NCBI GenBank assembly: GCA_026399475.1
Contig: JAPLQY010000009.1
Location: 1 to 39,755 of the forward strand
Direction: 5' to 3'
Origin: Rhodocyclales bacterium
GTDB taxonomy: Bacteria; Pseudomonadota; Gammaproteobacteria; Burkholderiales; Rhodocyclaceae
Length of the DNA stretch: 39,755 nucleotides
Shown here: one piece after another, positions 23,306-32,525 of the stretch
Position numbering within the stretch: position 1 is the first letter of the stretch
Layout: every line of letters begins with the position of its first letter
The notes under the pieces: model-generated
What the model was told of the DNA's origin: nothing
The model's database searches: none
Seen by the model: only the letters and a program-made list of their open reading frames with translations
Program-made: the position numbers and the translations under genes

Positions 23306-23328
23306 AACGGCTTTGGCCGCCCCCATAT
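23301..23328 (+). promoter_or_regulatory. Sigma-32 (heat-shock) promoter of htpG
   Basis: CTTGAAA, 13 bases, CCCCATAT: a full match to the sigma-32 consensus. The -35 box overlaps the fic stop codon. The transcript should begin near 23335, about 29 bases before the htpG ATG. Confidence 0.9.
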
Positions 23329-23363
23329 CGGGCCGGTACATTTTGTTTTTCAGGGGATTTTCG

Positions 23364-25301
23364 ATGAACGCCGCGACTCAAGACACTTCCAAAGAAACCC
23401 TCGGCTTCCAGACCGAGGTCAAGCAGCTCCTGCAGTTGATGATTCACTCGCTGTACTCGAACCGCGAGATTTTCCTCAGAGAACTGATTTCAAACGCGTC
23501 GGACGCCTGCGACAAGCTACGCTTCGAGGCCTTGCACAACGCCGGCCTGTTCGAGGGCGATTCCGATTTCAAGATCCGCGTTGCCTTCGACCCGGCGGCA
23601 AAGACCCTGACCATTGCCGATAACGGCGTTGGCATGAGCCGCGAGGAAGTAATTACTAACCTCGGCACCATCGCCAAGTCCGGCACGCGCGAGTTCTTCT
23701 CGCAGTTGTCAGGCGACCAGCAGAAGGATGCCAGCCTGATTGGCCAGTTCGGCGTAGGCTTCTACTCCTCCTTCATCGTCGCCGACCGCGTCACGGTGCT
23801 GACCCGCCGCGCCGGCGTCGAAGCCAACCAGGGCGTGCGCTGGCACTGTGACCAGGGCGCGGAAGGCACGGGCGAATTCAGCATCGAGATGGTCGACCGG
23901 CCTAGTCGCGGCACCGAGATCACCCTGCACCTCAAGGAAGGCCAGGAAGACCTGCTGTCCTCCTGGAAGCTCAAATCCGTGATCCGCAAGTACTCCGACC
24001 ACATCGTGCAGCCCATCGTGATGAAGGGCGAAAAGTGGGACGAGGAGAAAAAGGAGCAGGTCGCCACCGACGAGGACGAAACCGTCAATCAGGCTTCCGC
24101 GCTGTGGGCTCGCTCCAAGAACGACATTACCGATGAGCAGTACAAGGAGTTTTACAAGCACGTGGGCCACGATTTCGAAGACCCGCTGACGTGGACCCAT
24201 GCCCGTGTCGAAGGCAAGACCGAATACACGCAACTGCTCTACGTGCCGGCCCGCGCGCCCTTCGACATGTGGGACCGCAACGCGCGCCACGGCGTCAAGC
24301 TCTACGTGCGCCGCGTGTTCATCATGGATGACGCCGAACAGCTAATGCCATTGTACTTGCGCTTCGTGCGCGGCGTGGTCGATTCGGCCGATCTGCCGCT
24401 GAATGTCTCGCGCGAGATCCTGCAGGAATCGAAGGACATCGAATCGATCCGCAATGGCTGCACCAAGAAAGTTCTCGGCATGCTGGCCGACCTGGCCAAC
24501 AGCGAGGATGCGGCCGAGAAGGAAAAGTACTCGAAATTCTGGGGCGAGTTCGGCAAGGTGCTCAAGGAAGGCATGGGCGAGGACCACGCCAACAAGGACA
24601 AGATCGCCGCGCTGTTGCGCTTCGCTTCGACCCAGGCCGACACCACCGACGAGACCGTGTCGCTGGCCGACTACATCGTTCGCATGAAGCCGGAGCAGGA
24701 AAAGATCTACTACGTCACCGCCGAGACCTTCAACGCGGCGAAGAACAGCCCGCACCTGGAAGTCTTCCGCAAGAAGGGCATCGAGGTCATTCTGCTGTCC
24801 GACCGCGTCGATGAATGGGTGGTGTCGCACCTGACCGAGTTCGAAGGCAAGCAACTGGTCTCCGTGGCCAAGGGCGGGCTCGACCTGGGCAAGCTGGAGG
24901 ACGAAGCCGAGAAGAAGGAGCAGGAAACGGCGGCTGGCGAGTTCAAGGAACTGACCGAGAAGATCGCCAAGAGCCTCGGCGAGCGCGTCAAGGAAGTGCG
25001 GGTCACGCACCGCCTGACCGACAGCCCGGCCTGCCTGGTGGCCGACGAGCACGACGTGTCGGGCAATCTGGCGCGCATCCTCAAGGCGGCCGGGCAAAAG
25101 GCGCCAGCCTCGAAGCCCATCCTCGAAATCAACCCGCAGCACCCCGTGGTGCTACGCCTGAAATACGAAGACAAGCGTTTCGACGACTGGGCCGCGGTGC
25201 TGTTCGACCAGGCGCTGCTGGCCGAAGGCGGCCAGCTCGACGATCCGGCGACCTTCGTCAAGCGCATGAACCAACTCATGCTGGAGATGAGCGGCAGTTG
25301 A
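23364..25301 (+). CDS. htpG: Hsp90-family chaperone HtpG
   Basis: 645 residues, slightly longer than E. coli HtpG. Conserved GHKL ATPase motifs are [36 protein letters not shown] and [15 protein letters not shown]. Middle-domain signatures are [16 protein letters not shown] and [16 protein letters not shown]. It is a cytoplasmic ATP-dependent protein-folding helper. The start MNAATQ has AGGGGA upstream. A sigma-32 promoter lies just before it. Confidence 0.98.
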   Translation: MNAATQDTSKETLGFQTEVKQLLQLMIHSLYSNREIFLRELISNASDACDKLRFEALHNAGLFEGDSDFKIRVAFDPAAKTLTIADNGVGMSREEVITNLGTIAKSGTREFFSQLSGDQQKDASLIGQFGVGFYSSFIVADRVTVLTRRAGVEANQGVRWHCDQGAEGTGEFSIEMVDRPSRGTEITLHLKEGQEDLLSSWKLKSVIRKYSDHIVQPIVMKGEKWDEEKKEQVATDEDETVNQASALWARSKNDITDEQYKEFYKHVGHDFEDPLTWTHARVEGKTEYTQLLYVPARAPFDMWDRNARHGVKLYVRRVFIMDDAEQLMPLYLRFVRGVVDSADLPLNVSREILQESKDIESIRNGCTKKVLGMLADLANSEDAAEKEKYSKFWGEFGKVLKEGMGEDHANKDKIAALLRFASTQADTTDETVSLADYIVRMKPEQEKIYYVTAETFNAAKNSPHLEVFRKKGIEVILLSDRVDEWVVSHLTEFEGKQLVSVAKGGLDLGKLEDEAEKKEQETAAGEFKELTEKIAKSLGERVKEVRVTHRLTDSPACLVADEHDVSGNLARILKAAGQKAPASKPILEINPQHPVVLRLKYEDKRFDDWAAVLFDQALLAEGGQLDDPATFVKRMNQLMLEMSGS

Positions 25302-25339
25302 TGCAAATCACGGCAACGGCGGAATCTATCCGCTATCTC

Positions 25340-25386
25340 GTAGGAGCCAGCTTGCTGGCGATGTTCGCGAGCAAGCTCGCTCCTAC
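25340..25386. repeat. REP pair (BIME-like)
   Basis: GTAGGAGCCAGCTTGCTGGC (25340-25359) and its partner TCGCGAGCAAGCTCGCTCCT (25365-25384, ending AC) face each other 3 bases apart. Same two unit types as at 6799-6862, in the opposite order. It lies between htpG and the glycosylase and may serve as a structured htpG mRNA end. Confidence 0.87.
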
Positions 25387-25395
25387 GAAAAACAA

Positions 25396-25902
25396 GTGAC
25401 TTTCGCCAGACTGACGGGCCTCGCGCCCGTCATCGACCAACGAGCCCGGGTGCTGATCCTGGGCTCGTTTCCGTCCACGGCCTCGCTGGCCGCGCAGCAG
25501 TACTACGCGCATCCGCAGAACCAGTTCTGGCGCATCCTCGGCGAAGTGATCGGGCAGCCGCTGAAGGAAATGGACTACCCGGCGCGCATCGCTGCGGTGC
25601 AGGCTGCCGGCATCGCCATCTGGGACGTGTTCGCCTCCTGCGAGCGGGCCGGCAGCTTGGACACGGCGATTCGCGATGCGGTGCCGAATCCGCTGGCCGC
25701 TTTCAGAGAGTCGGCGCCCGCGCTGCGGCGAATCTGCTTTAACGGACGCATGGCGGCGCGCCGTGTTCGCGAGGTCGAAGCCCTGGGCTATGAAGCCGTG
25801 GTGCTGCCCTCCACCAGCCCGGCCCATGCGGGCATGAGCTTCGTGGAAAAGCTCGTGCGCTGGCGCGCTCAGATTCCCAGCGACTGCTCCAGCAGTTCCT
25901 GA
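25396..25902 (+). CDS. Family 6 uracil/hypoxanthine-DNA glycosylase
   Basis: 168 residues. The motifs ILGSFPSTASLAAQQYYAHPQNQFW, GIAIWDVFASC.R.GSLD, CFNGRMAARR and LPSTSPAHAG are those of the HDG/Mug-like family 6. It would remove deaminated bases (hypoxanthine, perhaps uracil) from DNA. The start is GTG with no clear ribosome site; the REP pair ends 9 bases earlier. The stop overlaps the convergent PilZ gene by 34 bases. Confidence 0.88.
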   Translation: MTFARLTGLAPVIDQRARVLILGSFPSTASLAAQQYYAHPQNQFWRILGEVIGQPLKEMDYPARIAAVQAAGIAIWDVFASCERAGSLDTAIRDAVPNPLAAFRESAPALRRICFNGRMAARRVREVEALGYEAVVLPSTSPAHAGMSFVEKLVRWRAQIPSDCSSSS

Positions 25903-26579
25903 TAGACGAAGGCCAGAAGCGGAATCGAGTCCTCGGCGGAAACGTCGACGAACTGGATGCCGAGCTGATAGGGCGTATCGGTCTCGCCGGTCTGGTCGAC
26001 GTTTATGGCGCGAATCACGGCATTGAGTTCCAGCATGGCCTCGATGCCATTGACGATCGCCTTGAATTTAATGATCAGCCGCTGGCCCTTCTCGCCGAGC
26101 GGCTGCTTGACCGCCATCAGCGCGCCGCCGATGCTCAGATTGATGATGGTGCCGGCCGCCTGGAGCGTCGCGTCGTCGTAACCGGTGACGGCGCAAATCA
26201 CCTTGACGTCGGCGCGGGAGCCCCTGCGCACGACCAGCGAGCGGACCTCGCGGGGATAGGCGAGATGCAGGTAAGGGTAGGGCGTATTGACGCTCTTGAG
26301 TATCTGCGTCGGGAAAGCATAGGCGCTCTTGCCCGAGAAGGCGCGCACGATGAAGCCCTGGCCCTCTCGCATCAGAAGGTACTTGCCGTCGATCATCGGC
26401 GTCGTGACCAGAACGCTGCGCCCCTTGGACATTCCGAGCAGCCTTACCGAATAGCGCTCGATGGCGTCGCTGCTCTGGGTTTGCAGGTTGACGAGGTCTC
26501 CGATCTGGAGGCGCGCTTCCTCCAGCATGAGGTACTTTTCGGTCGTTTGTTCCCTCGCCTGTTCCTGATTGTCGGCCAT
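25869..26579 (-). CDS. PilZ-domain c-di-GMP receptor (YcgR-like)
   Basis: 236 residues. An N-terminal YcgR-type domain (about 20-110) precedes a PilZ domain with the c-di-GMP motif RRGSR (RxxxR) and NLSIGGALM ((D/N)xSxxG). Such proteins slow flagella or alter surface behaviour when c-di-GMP rises. The start MADNQ was chosen because AAGGGAT lies upstream. It is divergent from glgP with a 10-bp palindrome between them. Confidence 0.88.
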   Translation of the reverse strand: MADNQEQAREQTTEKYLMLEEARLQIGDLVNLQTQSSDAIERYSVRLLGMSKGRSVLVTTPMIDGKYLLMREGQGFIVRAFSGKSAYAFPTQILKSVNTPYPYLHLAYPREVRSLVVRRGSRADVKVICAVTGYDDATLQAAGTIINLSIGGALMAVKQPLGEKGQRLIIKFKAIVNGIEAMLELNAVIRAINVDQTGETDTPYQLGIQFVDVSAEDSIPLLAFVYQELLEQSLGI

Positions 26580-26632
26580 TCGGTTATCCCTTCCGCAGCG
26601 GATGATTATCCTGGAAAAATGCCCGGACATGC

Positions 26633-26660
26633 TAAAGCCTGTGCTGCGCAACAGGCTTTA
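26633..26660. promoter_or_regulatory. Perfect 10-bp inverted repeat between pilZ gene and glgP
   Basis: TAAAGCCTGT (26633-26642) and ACAGGCTTTA (26651-26660) flank an 8-base centre; each is preceded or followed by a CCCGGAC sequence. It sits between divergent genes, so it may be an operator or an RNA hairpin in the glgP leader. Confidence 0.55.
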
Positions 26661-26734
26661 CCCGGACGCGACTCCGGCGGCGGATCTCCGACTGGCGAGT
26701 ATCATCCCATTCGCCACGTTCAAGGGAGCGTTTC

Positions 26735-29230
26735 ATGAAGAAGCCGTTAGCCCTGCCCGAACTCGACCACCCGACACTCGATGCCGAGTCGATCCGGCGC
26801 TCGCTCTACAACCGCCTGATCTACACCATCGGCAAGGACCCCATCACTGCCACCGATCGCGACTGGTTCTACGCCGCCGCTGCGGTGGTGCGCGAACGCA
26901 TGATCGAACGCTGGATGGAGACCATGCGCAGCTACTACGTGGAGGACCGCAAGCGGGTCTATTACCTCTCCATGGAGTTCCTCATGGGCCGCACCATGAC
27001 GAACAGCATGCTCAACATCTGTGCCGAGAAGGAGTTCCACGACGCCCTGGCGGCGCTGACCGAAATGGGGCTGAAGCCGGAGAACCTGCGCGAGGTGGAA
27101 CCGGACGCGGCGCTCGGCAACGGCGGCCTGGGGCGGCTCGCCGCCTGCTTCCTCGACTCGATGGCGACCATGGGCGTGCCTGGCTACGGCTATGGCATCC
27201 GCTATGAGTACGGCATGTTCCACCAGAGCATCGAGGACGGCCAGCAGATCGAGCACCCGGACAACTGGCTGCGCTACGGCAATCCCTGGGAGTTCCCGCG
27301 TCCCGAAGTGCTCTACCAGGTAAAGTTTCATGGCCGGGTGGTGGATTTCGCTGACGAGCACGGCCAGACCCGGCATCAGTGGGTCGACACCGATGACGTC
27401 ATGGCCATGGCTTACGACTATCCGATTCCCGGCTACGACACCGGTACCGTGAACAACATGCGCCTCTGGGCGGCCAAGGCCAGCCGCGACTTCAACCTCA
27501 AGTATTTCAACGAGGGCAACTACATTGCGGCGGTGGAGGACAAGAACGATTCCGAGAACCTGTCCAAGGTGCTCTACCCGGACGACACGACGGAGATGGG
27601 CCGCGAGCTGCGGCTCAAGCAGCAGTATTTCTTCGTCAGCGCCTCGCTGCAGGACATGCTCTACCGCTTTACCAAGTCGGGCACGCCGCTGGAGAACCTG
27701 CCGGACAAGGTGGCGGTTCAGCTCAACGATACGCATCCGTCGATCGCGGTCGCCGAACTCATGCGCATCCTGACCGATCAGCATCATTTCGAATGGTCGC
27801 GCGCCTGGGACATCGTCACGCGCACTTTTTCCTATACCAACCACACGCTGATGCCGGAGGCGCTGGAAACCTGGCCGGTGCCGCTGTTCGAGCGCGTGCT
27901 GCCGCGCCACCTGCAGATCATCTACGAGATCAACCACCGCTTCCTCAAGGACGTCATGCACCATTACCCCGGCGATCCGGATCTGTGGCAGCGCATGTCG
28001 CTGATCGACGACAGCCAGGGGCGGCGCATCCGCATGGCGCATCTGGCGGTCGTCGGCAGCCACAAGGTGAATGGTGTCGCGGCGATTCACACGCGCCTGA
28101 TGAAGGAAACCATATTCGCCGACTTCCACCGCATGTGGCCGGACAAGATCGTCAACATGACCAACGGCGTCACGCCGCGGCGCTGGCTGAACCAGGCCAA
28201 CCCGGCATTGTCGAACCTGATCTCGAAGAACATCGGCAAGGGCTGGCTCAAGGATCTCGACCAGTTGCGGCAGCTCACGCCGCTGGCGAACGACGCCGGT
28301 TTTTGCGAGGCCTTCGTCCGCGTCAAGCGCGACAACAAGACCCGCCTGGCGCAGATGATCGGGCAGCGGCTGGCGGTGCGCATCGATCCCGATTCGCTGT
28401 TCGACGTGCAGATCAAGCGCATCCACGAATACAAGCGGCAACTGCTCAACGTGCTGCACGTCATCACGCTCTACAACCGCATTCGCGCCGGCGGCGATCA
28501 GCCGCCGCGCACGGTGATCTTCGGCGGCAAGGCGGCGCCCGGCTACCGGATGGCAAAGCTGATCATCCGCCTGATCAACGACGTGGCCGACATCGTCAAT
28601 AACGACTCGCGGGTGCATGACCGGCTCAAGGTCGTCTTCATCCCCAACTACGATGTTTCCAACGCCGAAATCATCATTCCCGCCGCCGATTTGTCGGAGC
28701 AGATTTCGACGGCCGGCACCGAAGCCTCGGGCACCGGCAACATGAAGCTCGCGCTGAACGGCGCGCTCACCATCGGCACCCTGGACGGCGCCAATGTAGA
28801 GATTCGCAACGAGGTCGGCCCAGAAAACATTTTCATCTTCGGCATGACCACCGACGAAGTCGCGCAGACCCATGCCTCCCGCTACAACCCGTGGGTTCAT
28901 TACGACAGCAATGCCGAACTCAAGCAGACCCTGGACATGCTGCGCGACGGCTACTTTTCCCCCGAGGACCGCGACCGTTTCAAGCCCGTGTTCGATACGC
29001 TGACCTACCACGGCGATCACTACCTGCTGCTGGCCGACTACGCCGCCTACGTCGCCTGCCAGGAACAGGTCGGACAGCTGTATCGCGACCCGTCGGCCTG
29101 GACGCAAAAGGCCATTCTCAACGTGGCGGGGATGGGACAGTTTTCTTCGGATCGGACTATCGGTCAGTACGCCAAAGACATCTGGAATGTGGTGCCGATG
29201 CCGCGGGTCGCGGCGCAAGCGCGCTCGTGA
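26735..29230 (+). CDS. glgP: Glycogen phosphorylase
   Basis: 831 residues, full length. The N-terminal signature YYLSMEFLMGRTM, the substrate-site stretch LGNGGLGRLAACFLDSMAT, VNMTNGVTPRRWL and the pyridoxal-phosphate Lys motif ASGTGNMKLALNGALT.GTLDGANVE are all present. It releases glucose-1-phosphate from glycogen or maltodextrin. AAGGGAG is 9 bases upstream. No other glycogen genes are nearby. Confidence 0.97.
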   Translation: MKKPLALPELDHPTLDAESIRRSLYNRLIYTIGKDPITATDRDWFYAAAAVVRERMIERWMETMRSYYVEDRKRVYYLSMEFLMGRTMTNSMLNICAEKEFHDALAALTEMGLKPENLREVEPDAALGNGGLGRLAACFLDSMATMGVPGYGYGIRYEYGMFHQSIEDGQQIEHPDNWLRYGNPWEFPRPEVLYQVKFHGRVVDFADEHGQTRHQWVDTDDVMAMAYDYPIPGYDTGTVNNMRLWAAKASRDFNLKYFNEGNYIAAVEDKNDSENLSKVLYPDDTTEMGRELRLKQQYFFVSASLQDMLYRFTKSGTPLENLPDKVAVQLNDTHPSIAVAELMRILTDQHHFEWSRAWDIVTRTFSYTNHTLMPEALETWPVPLFERVLPRHLQIIYEINHRFLKDVMHHYPGDPDLWQRMSLIDDSQGRRIRMAHLAVVGSHKVNGVAAIHTRLMKETIFADFHRMWPDKIVNMTNGVTPRRWLNQANPALSNLISKNIGKGWLKDLDQLRQLTPLANDAGFCEAFVRVKRDNKTRLAQMIGQRLAVRIDPDSLFDVQIKRIHEYKRQLLNVLHVITLYNRIRAGGDQPPRTVIFGGKAAPGYRMAKLIIRLINDVADIVNNDSRVHDRLKVVFIPNYDVSNAEIIIPAADLSEQISTAGTEASGTGNMKLALNGALTIGTLDGANVEIRNEVGPENIFIFGMTTDEVAQTHASRYNPWVHYDSNAELKQTLDMLRDGYFSPEDRDRFKPVFDTLTYHGDHYLLLADYAAYVACQEQVGQLYRDPSAWTQKAILNVAGMGQFSSDRTIGQYAKDIWNVVPMPRVAAQARS

Positions 29231-29264
29231 TCAAGCTTCGGGGCGGCAGGAGGCCGCACCTGTA

Positions 29265-29606
29265 TCAGGTTTTGGCTTGGCGTTTCTTGTGCTTTTTCTT
29301 CGGCTGTTCGTCGCGCAGGCATTTTTTGAGTTCCTTGCCGGTCTTGCCCTTGCAGACTTCCTTGGCCTTTTGCGCGGCTTCGCAACCCTGCGGATTTTGC
29401 GCCTTGCTGCAATCCACCGGCGGGATGCTGGCTTCAAGGCAGGCCCTCCTTTCGGCACCGCGCTTCTCGCCGCAGTTCTTCAGGGCTGCCTGGCGCGCCT
29501 CGCAACGCACCGGGTCGCGTGCCTTGGCGCAGTAATCGGTGGCGGATTGGGCGAAGGAGGGCAGCGAGAGCAGGGCGCCTGCTGCCAGCGTGATCAGTTT
29601 CTTCAT
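29265..29606 (-). CDS. Small exported protein with two CX8CX9CX10C repeats
   Basis: 113 residues. A signal peptide ends near residue 20 (SFAQS). Then come two related units, about residues 25-57 and 65-97, each with cysteines spaced exactly C-8-C-9-C-10-C (unit 1: YCAKARDPVRCE ... ACLE; unit 2: DCSKAQNPQGCE ... KCLR), and a Lys-rich tail. Eight cysteines suggest disulfides or metal binding in the periplasm. No known family recognised; parts faintly resemble PsiF-like repeats. The gene is convergent with glgP. Confidence 0.8.
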   Translation of the reverse strand: MKKLITLAAGALLSLPSFAQSATDYCAKARDPVRCEARQAALKNCGEKRGAERRACLEASIPPVDCSKAQNPQGCEAAQKAKEVCKGKTGKELKKCLRDEQPKKKHKKRQAKT

Positions 29607-29681
29607 ACGGTGTCTCCCCAGTGGATCTCTTTAAGATAATACCCCGGCATTGAGGCGGAGCCGGGTTGTCGGCTATAGTTC

Positions 29682-29702
29682 GCCGTATGCCCAGCGCCGA
29701 CT
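29682..29702 (+). repeat. Dispersed motif, copy 6
   Basis: Exact motif match, ending 7 bases before the GspE-type gene start. Confidence 0.7.
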
Positions 29703-29709
29703 GCCTGCC

Positions 29710-31497
29710 ATGAACCAAGCTCCGCCCAAGGAACACCGACTGACCTTGCCTGAAGTGGTCGACGCCCTCGTCGCCGACGGACTGGTCGAGGCCGACGAAG
29801 CCGGCCGTTTCAAGCAGGAGCGGCGCTACTACAAGGGCGATGTGCATCCCCTGATCGTGATTGCCGAGCAGCGCTGGAAGTCGCTGCAGCCGCCGCACCG
29901 GGTGCTCGACCTGGATGGTCTGACGCAATGGCTGGCGAAATGGTCCGGGCTGGACTACCAGCACATCGATCCGCTGAAGATAAACTTTTCGGCCGTAACG
30001 GAGGTGATGAGCAGTTCCTATGCGACGCGCTTTCGCATCCTTCCGGTCGAGGTCAAGCCGCATGAGGTGGTGATCGCCACCGCCGAGCCCTTCCAGCGGG
30101 CGTGGGAAGCGGAGATGCTGCCGATCCTGCGCAAGGACATCCGCCGCGTCATCAGCAGTCCGGACGACATCACGCGCTACCAGGTGGAGTTCTACAACCT
30201 GGCCAAGTCGATCAAGGGCGCGATGGGCAAGGGCAATATTTCCGGCGGCGCCTCGAACTTCGAACAACTGGTGGAGCTGGGCAAGGGCAACAAGCAGTTC
30301 GACGCCAACGACCAGCACATCGTGATCATCGTCGATTGGCTGTGGCAGTACGCCTTCGAGCAGCGCGCTTCGGATATTCACGTCGAGCCGCGGCGCGATC
30401 TGGGCATCGTGCGTTTTCGCATCGACGGCGTCTTGCATCAGGTCTACCAGATGCCGATGGCGGTACTGGCCGCGATGACCAGCCGCATCAAGATCCTCGG
30501 CCGCATGGATGTGGTAGAAAAGCGCCGGCCGCAGGATGGCCGGATCAAGACCCGCACCCAGGACGGACAGGAAGTCGAACTGCGCCTGTCGACCCTGCCG
30601 ACCGCTTTTGGCGAAAAGCTGGTGATGCGGATTTTCGATCCCGAAGTCCTGGTTCGCGATTTTTCGGAGCTGGGCTTTGCCGACGACGAATCGAAGCTGT
30701 GGAACGAGATGTCCGCCCAACCCAATGGCATCATTCTGGTGACGGGCCCGACCGGCAGCGGCAAGACCGTGACGCTGTATTCGACGCTGAAGAAACTGGC
30801 CACGCCCGAGGTTAACGTTTGCACGCTGGAAGACCCGATCGAAATGGTCGAGGGTTCCTTCAACCAGGTGCAGATCCTGCCCGATATCGGCATGGGCTTT
30901 GCCGAGGGCATCCGTTCCCTGATGCGGCAGGACCCGGACATCATCATGGTCGGCGAGATCCGTGATCTGGAAACCGCCGACATGGCGATCCAGGCGGCCC
31001 TGACCGGTCACCTGGTGCTGTCCACCCTGCACACCAACGACGCGCCGTCGGCGATGACGCGGCTGATCGATCTTGGCGTGCCGCCCTACCTTCTGTCGGC
31101 GACGGTACTTGGTGTCATGGCGCAGCGCCTGATCCGCACCCTGTGTCCGCATTGCAAGCAGCCCGGCGGCCTGCGTGCGGAGGACGAGGCGGCCTGGACC
31201 GCACTGGTGGCGCCCTGGAAGTCCACCAGGCCGGCACAGCTCTACCATCCGGTGGGTTGTCTCGAATGCCGCATGACGGGCTACAAGGGGCGCATTGGCA
31301 TCTACGAGATCATGCCAATGTCGGTCGAGATCAAGAAGCTGGTGGCGAGCGGAGCCGAGCTTGCCAAGTTGCGCGAGCAGGCCATGCGCGAAGGCATGAA
31401 GCCGCTGCGCATTGCCGGGGCAAAAAAGGTCGCGGCGGGACTGACCACGATCGCCGAGATCATCAAGGTCGCACCGCCGATGTTCGACCCCGCCTGA
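29710..31497 (+). CDS. GspE/PilB-type secretion ATPase
   Basis: 595 residues. An N-terminal MshEN/T2SSE_N-like part (to about 200) precedes the ATPase: Walker A GPTGSGKTVT, Asp box TLEDPIEM, Walker B DPDIIMVGEIRD, His box STLHTNDAPSA and the tetra-Cys zinc motif CPHC ... CLEC. It powers pilus or type II secretion assembly. No gspF or pilC lies nearby, so it is an orphan copy here. The start MNQAPP follows a poor ribosome site; one dispersed-motif copy (29682-29702) ends 7 bases upstream. Confidence 0.92.
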   Translation: MNQAPPKEHRLTLPEVVDALVADGLVEADEAGRFKQERRYYKGDVHPLIVIAEQRWKSLQPPHRVLDLDGLTQWLAKWSGLDYQHIDPLKINFSAVTEVMSSSYATRFRILPVEVKPHEVVIATAEPFQRAWEAEMLPILRKDIRRVISSPDDITRYQVEFYNLAKSIKGAMGKGNISGGASNFEQLVELGKGNKQFDANDQHIVIIVDWLWQYAFEQRASDIHVEPRRDLGIVRFRIDGVLHQVYQMPMAVLAAMTSRIKILGRMDVVEKRRPQDGRIKTRTQDGQEVELRLSTLPTAFGEKLVMRIFDPEVLVRDFSELGFADDESKLWNEMSAQPNGIILVTGPTGSGKTVTLYSTLKKLATPEVNVCTLEDPIEMVEGSFNQVQILPDIGMGFAEGIRSLMRQDPDIIMVGEIRDLETADMAIQAALTGHLVLSTLHTNDAPSAMTRLIDLGVPPYLLSATVLGVMAQRLIRTLCPHCKQPGGLRAEDEAAWTALVAPWKSTRPAQLYHPVGCLECRMTGYKGRIGIYEIMPMSVEIKKLVASGAELAKLREQAMREGMKPLRIAGAKKVAAGLTTIAEIIKVAPPMFDPA

Positions 31498-31604
31498 TCG
31501 CATTGGCTATGGGTCGGACTACGTAGATACCGCAGTTTGTCGCGCAAAACACGGATGATCAATGCGCCGCCTCTCTGGGACTATCTGTTCCCGGGGAGGA
31601 CAAT

Positions 31605-31688
31605 TTGGCTGATGAACTGAAAGACATTCCGGCTTGCCTGCCGGCGCCGGTGTTCAAGGCCTGGCGGGCTGCGATGGCCAGGCGCTGA
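31605..31688 (+). CDS. Possible 27-residue leader peptide before the LuxR gene
   Basis: A TTG codon with GGGGAGGA 4 bases before it opens a 27-residue frame that ends 4 bases before the LuxR start. Another short frame (31555-31620, 21 residues) overlaps it. The strong ribosome site close to the next gene suggests a coupled leader, but there is no homology that I recognise. Low confidence. Confidence 0.25.
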   Translation: MADELKDIPACLPAPVFKAWRAAMARR

Positions 31689-31692
31689 CTTC

Positions 31693-32463
31693 ATGTCGTC
31701 GCGGACGCTGTTTTCGACGCGGCATCTCTTCGTGTCTCCGATGGGAGAGGCCTTGCCTCGCTGGCGGGAGGCGTTTCCTGGCGCAACTGTTGCCTCGCTG
31801 CAGCTTGTTGCCAAACCACCCCCGGCCACGGCACTGACTTGGCTGCGCCTTGGTCGGGCGCTACCGGCAACCGAGCAGTTGGCGATGCTGCGGGCTTCGG
31901 TAGGCAACTCCCCGGTAATCGTGCTGGCCGACTATCCCGACAGTGAAGAAGCGTTGGCTCTGTTTGCCGCAGGCGTCCGCGCTTACTGCAACACCCATGC
32001 TACGGCAGCGAATCTGCGCCAGGTCGCAAGAGCGGTGCAATCGGGCGGACTCTGGATTGGTGCGGCCTTGATGGAGCGGCTGATCGCCGCCACCCGGGCA
32101 GCCTTGTCCGTGATGCCGTCGGCCAGGCGACCAATGGATGATGGCGCCAGCGTTTCCGTGAAACGACTGGAAACCCTCACCGGTCGGGAAAAGGAGGTTG
32201 CCCTGATCGTCGCCAGCGGCGCCAGCAACAAGGAAATCGCCCGGAATTTGGGGATCACCGAGCGAACCGTGAAAGCGCATGTGGGCTCGGTTTTCGAGAA
32301 ACTCCAGGCGCGCGACCGGCTGCATCTCGCCCTGATCATGAATGGTCATCGCCCAAGTTCAAGCCACACAGTCAGCGTGCGGATGCCGACTGCGGTCAAG
32401 ACTCGCGACCGATTGCAGGGTAAGGCAGCCTTTCCTTCGCCGGCTCAATCTCCGTCCGGCTGA
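31693..32463 (+). CDS. LuxR/NarL-type regulator with degenerate receiver domain
   Basis: 256 residues. The C-terminal half has a clear GerE helix-turn-helix: LTGREKEVALIVASGASNKEIARNLGITERTVKAHVGSVFEKL. The N-terminal half has the receiver-like ends VIVLADYPDSEEALALFAAGVRAYC and QVARAVQSGGLWIG. The phosphate-accepting Asp position reads TALTWLRLG and the usual conserved Lys is absent, so it is probably not phosphorylated. It ends with a 35-residue disordered tail. No cognate kinase is beside it. Confidence 0.85.
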   Translation: MSSRTLFSTRHLFVSPMGEALPRWREAFPGATVASLQLVAKPPPATALTWLRLGRALPATEQLAMLRASVGNSPVIVLADYPDSEEALALFAAGVRAYCNTHATAANLRQVARAVQSGGLWIGAALMERLIAATRAALSVMPSARRPMDDGASVSVKRLETLTGREKEVALIVASGASNKEIARNLGITERTVKAHVGSVFEKLQARDRLHLALIMNGHRPSSSHTVSVRMPTAVKTRDRLQGKAAFPSPAQSPSG

Positions 32464-32525
32464 TTGCGCGACGGCGGCAGATTCTCTCCGGCCGACGGAT
32501 TGATCCTGTCAGGTGGCGTCCGGTT

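Noticed and set aside
26747..29218. 823-codon open frame opposite glgP
   Set aside because: Same reason; the plus-strand glycogen phosphorylase is complete.
29434..31503. 689-codon open frame opposite the GspE-type gene
   Set aside because: Antisense shadow that also covers the small Cys-repeat gene.
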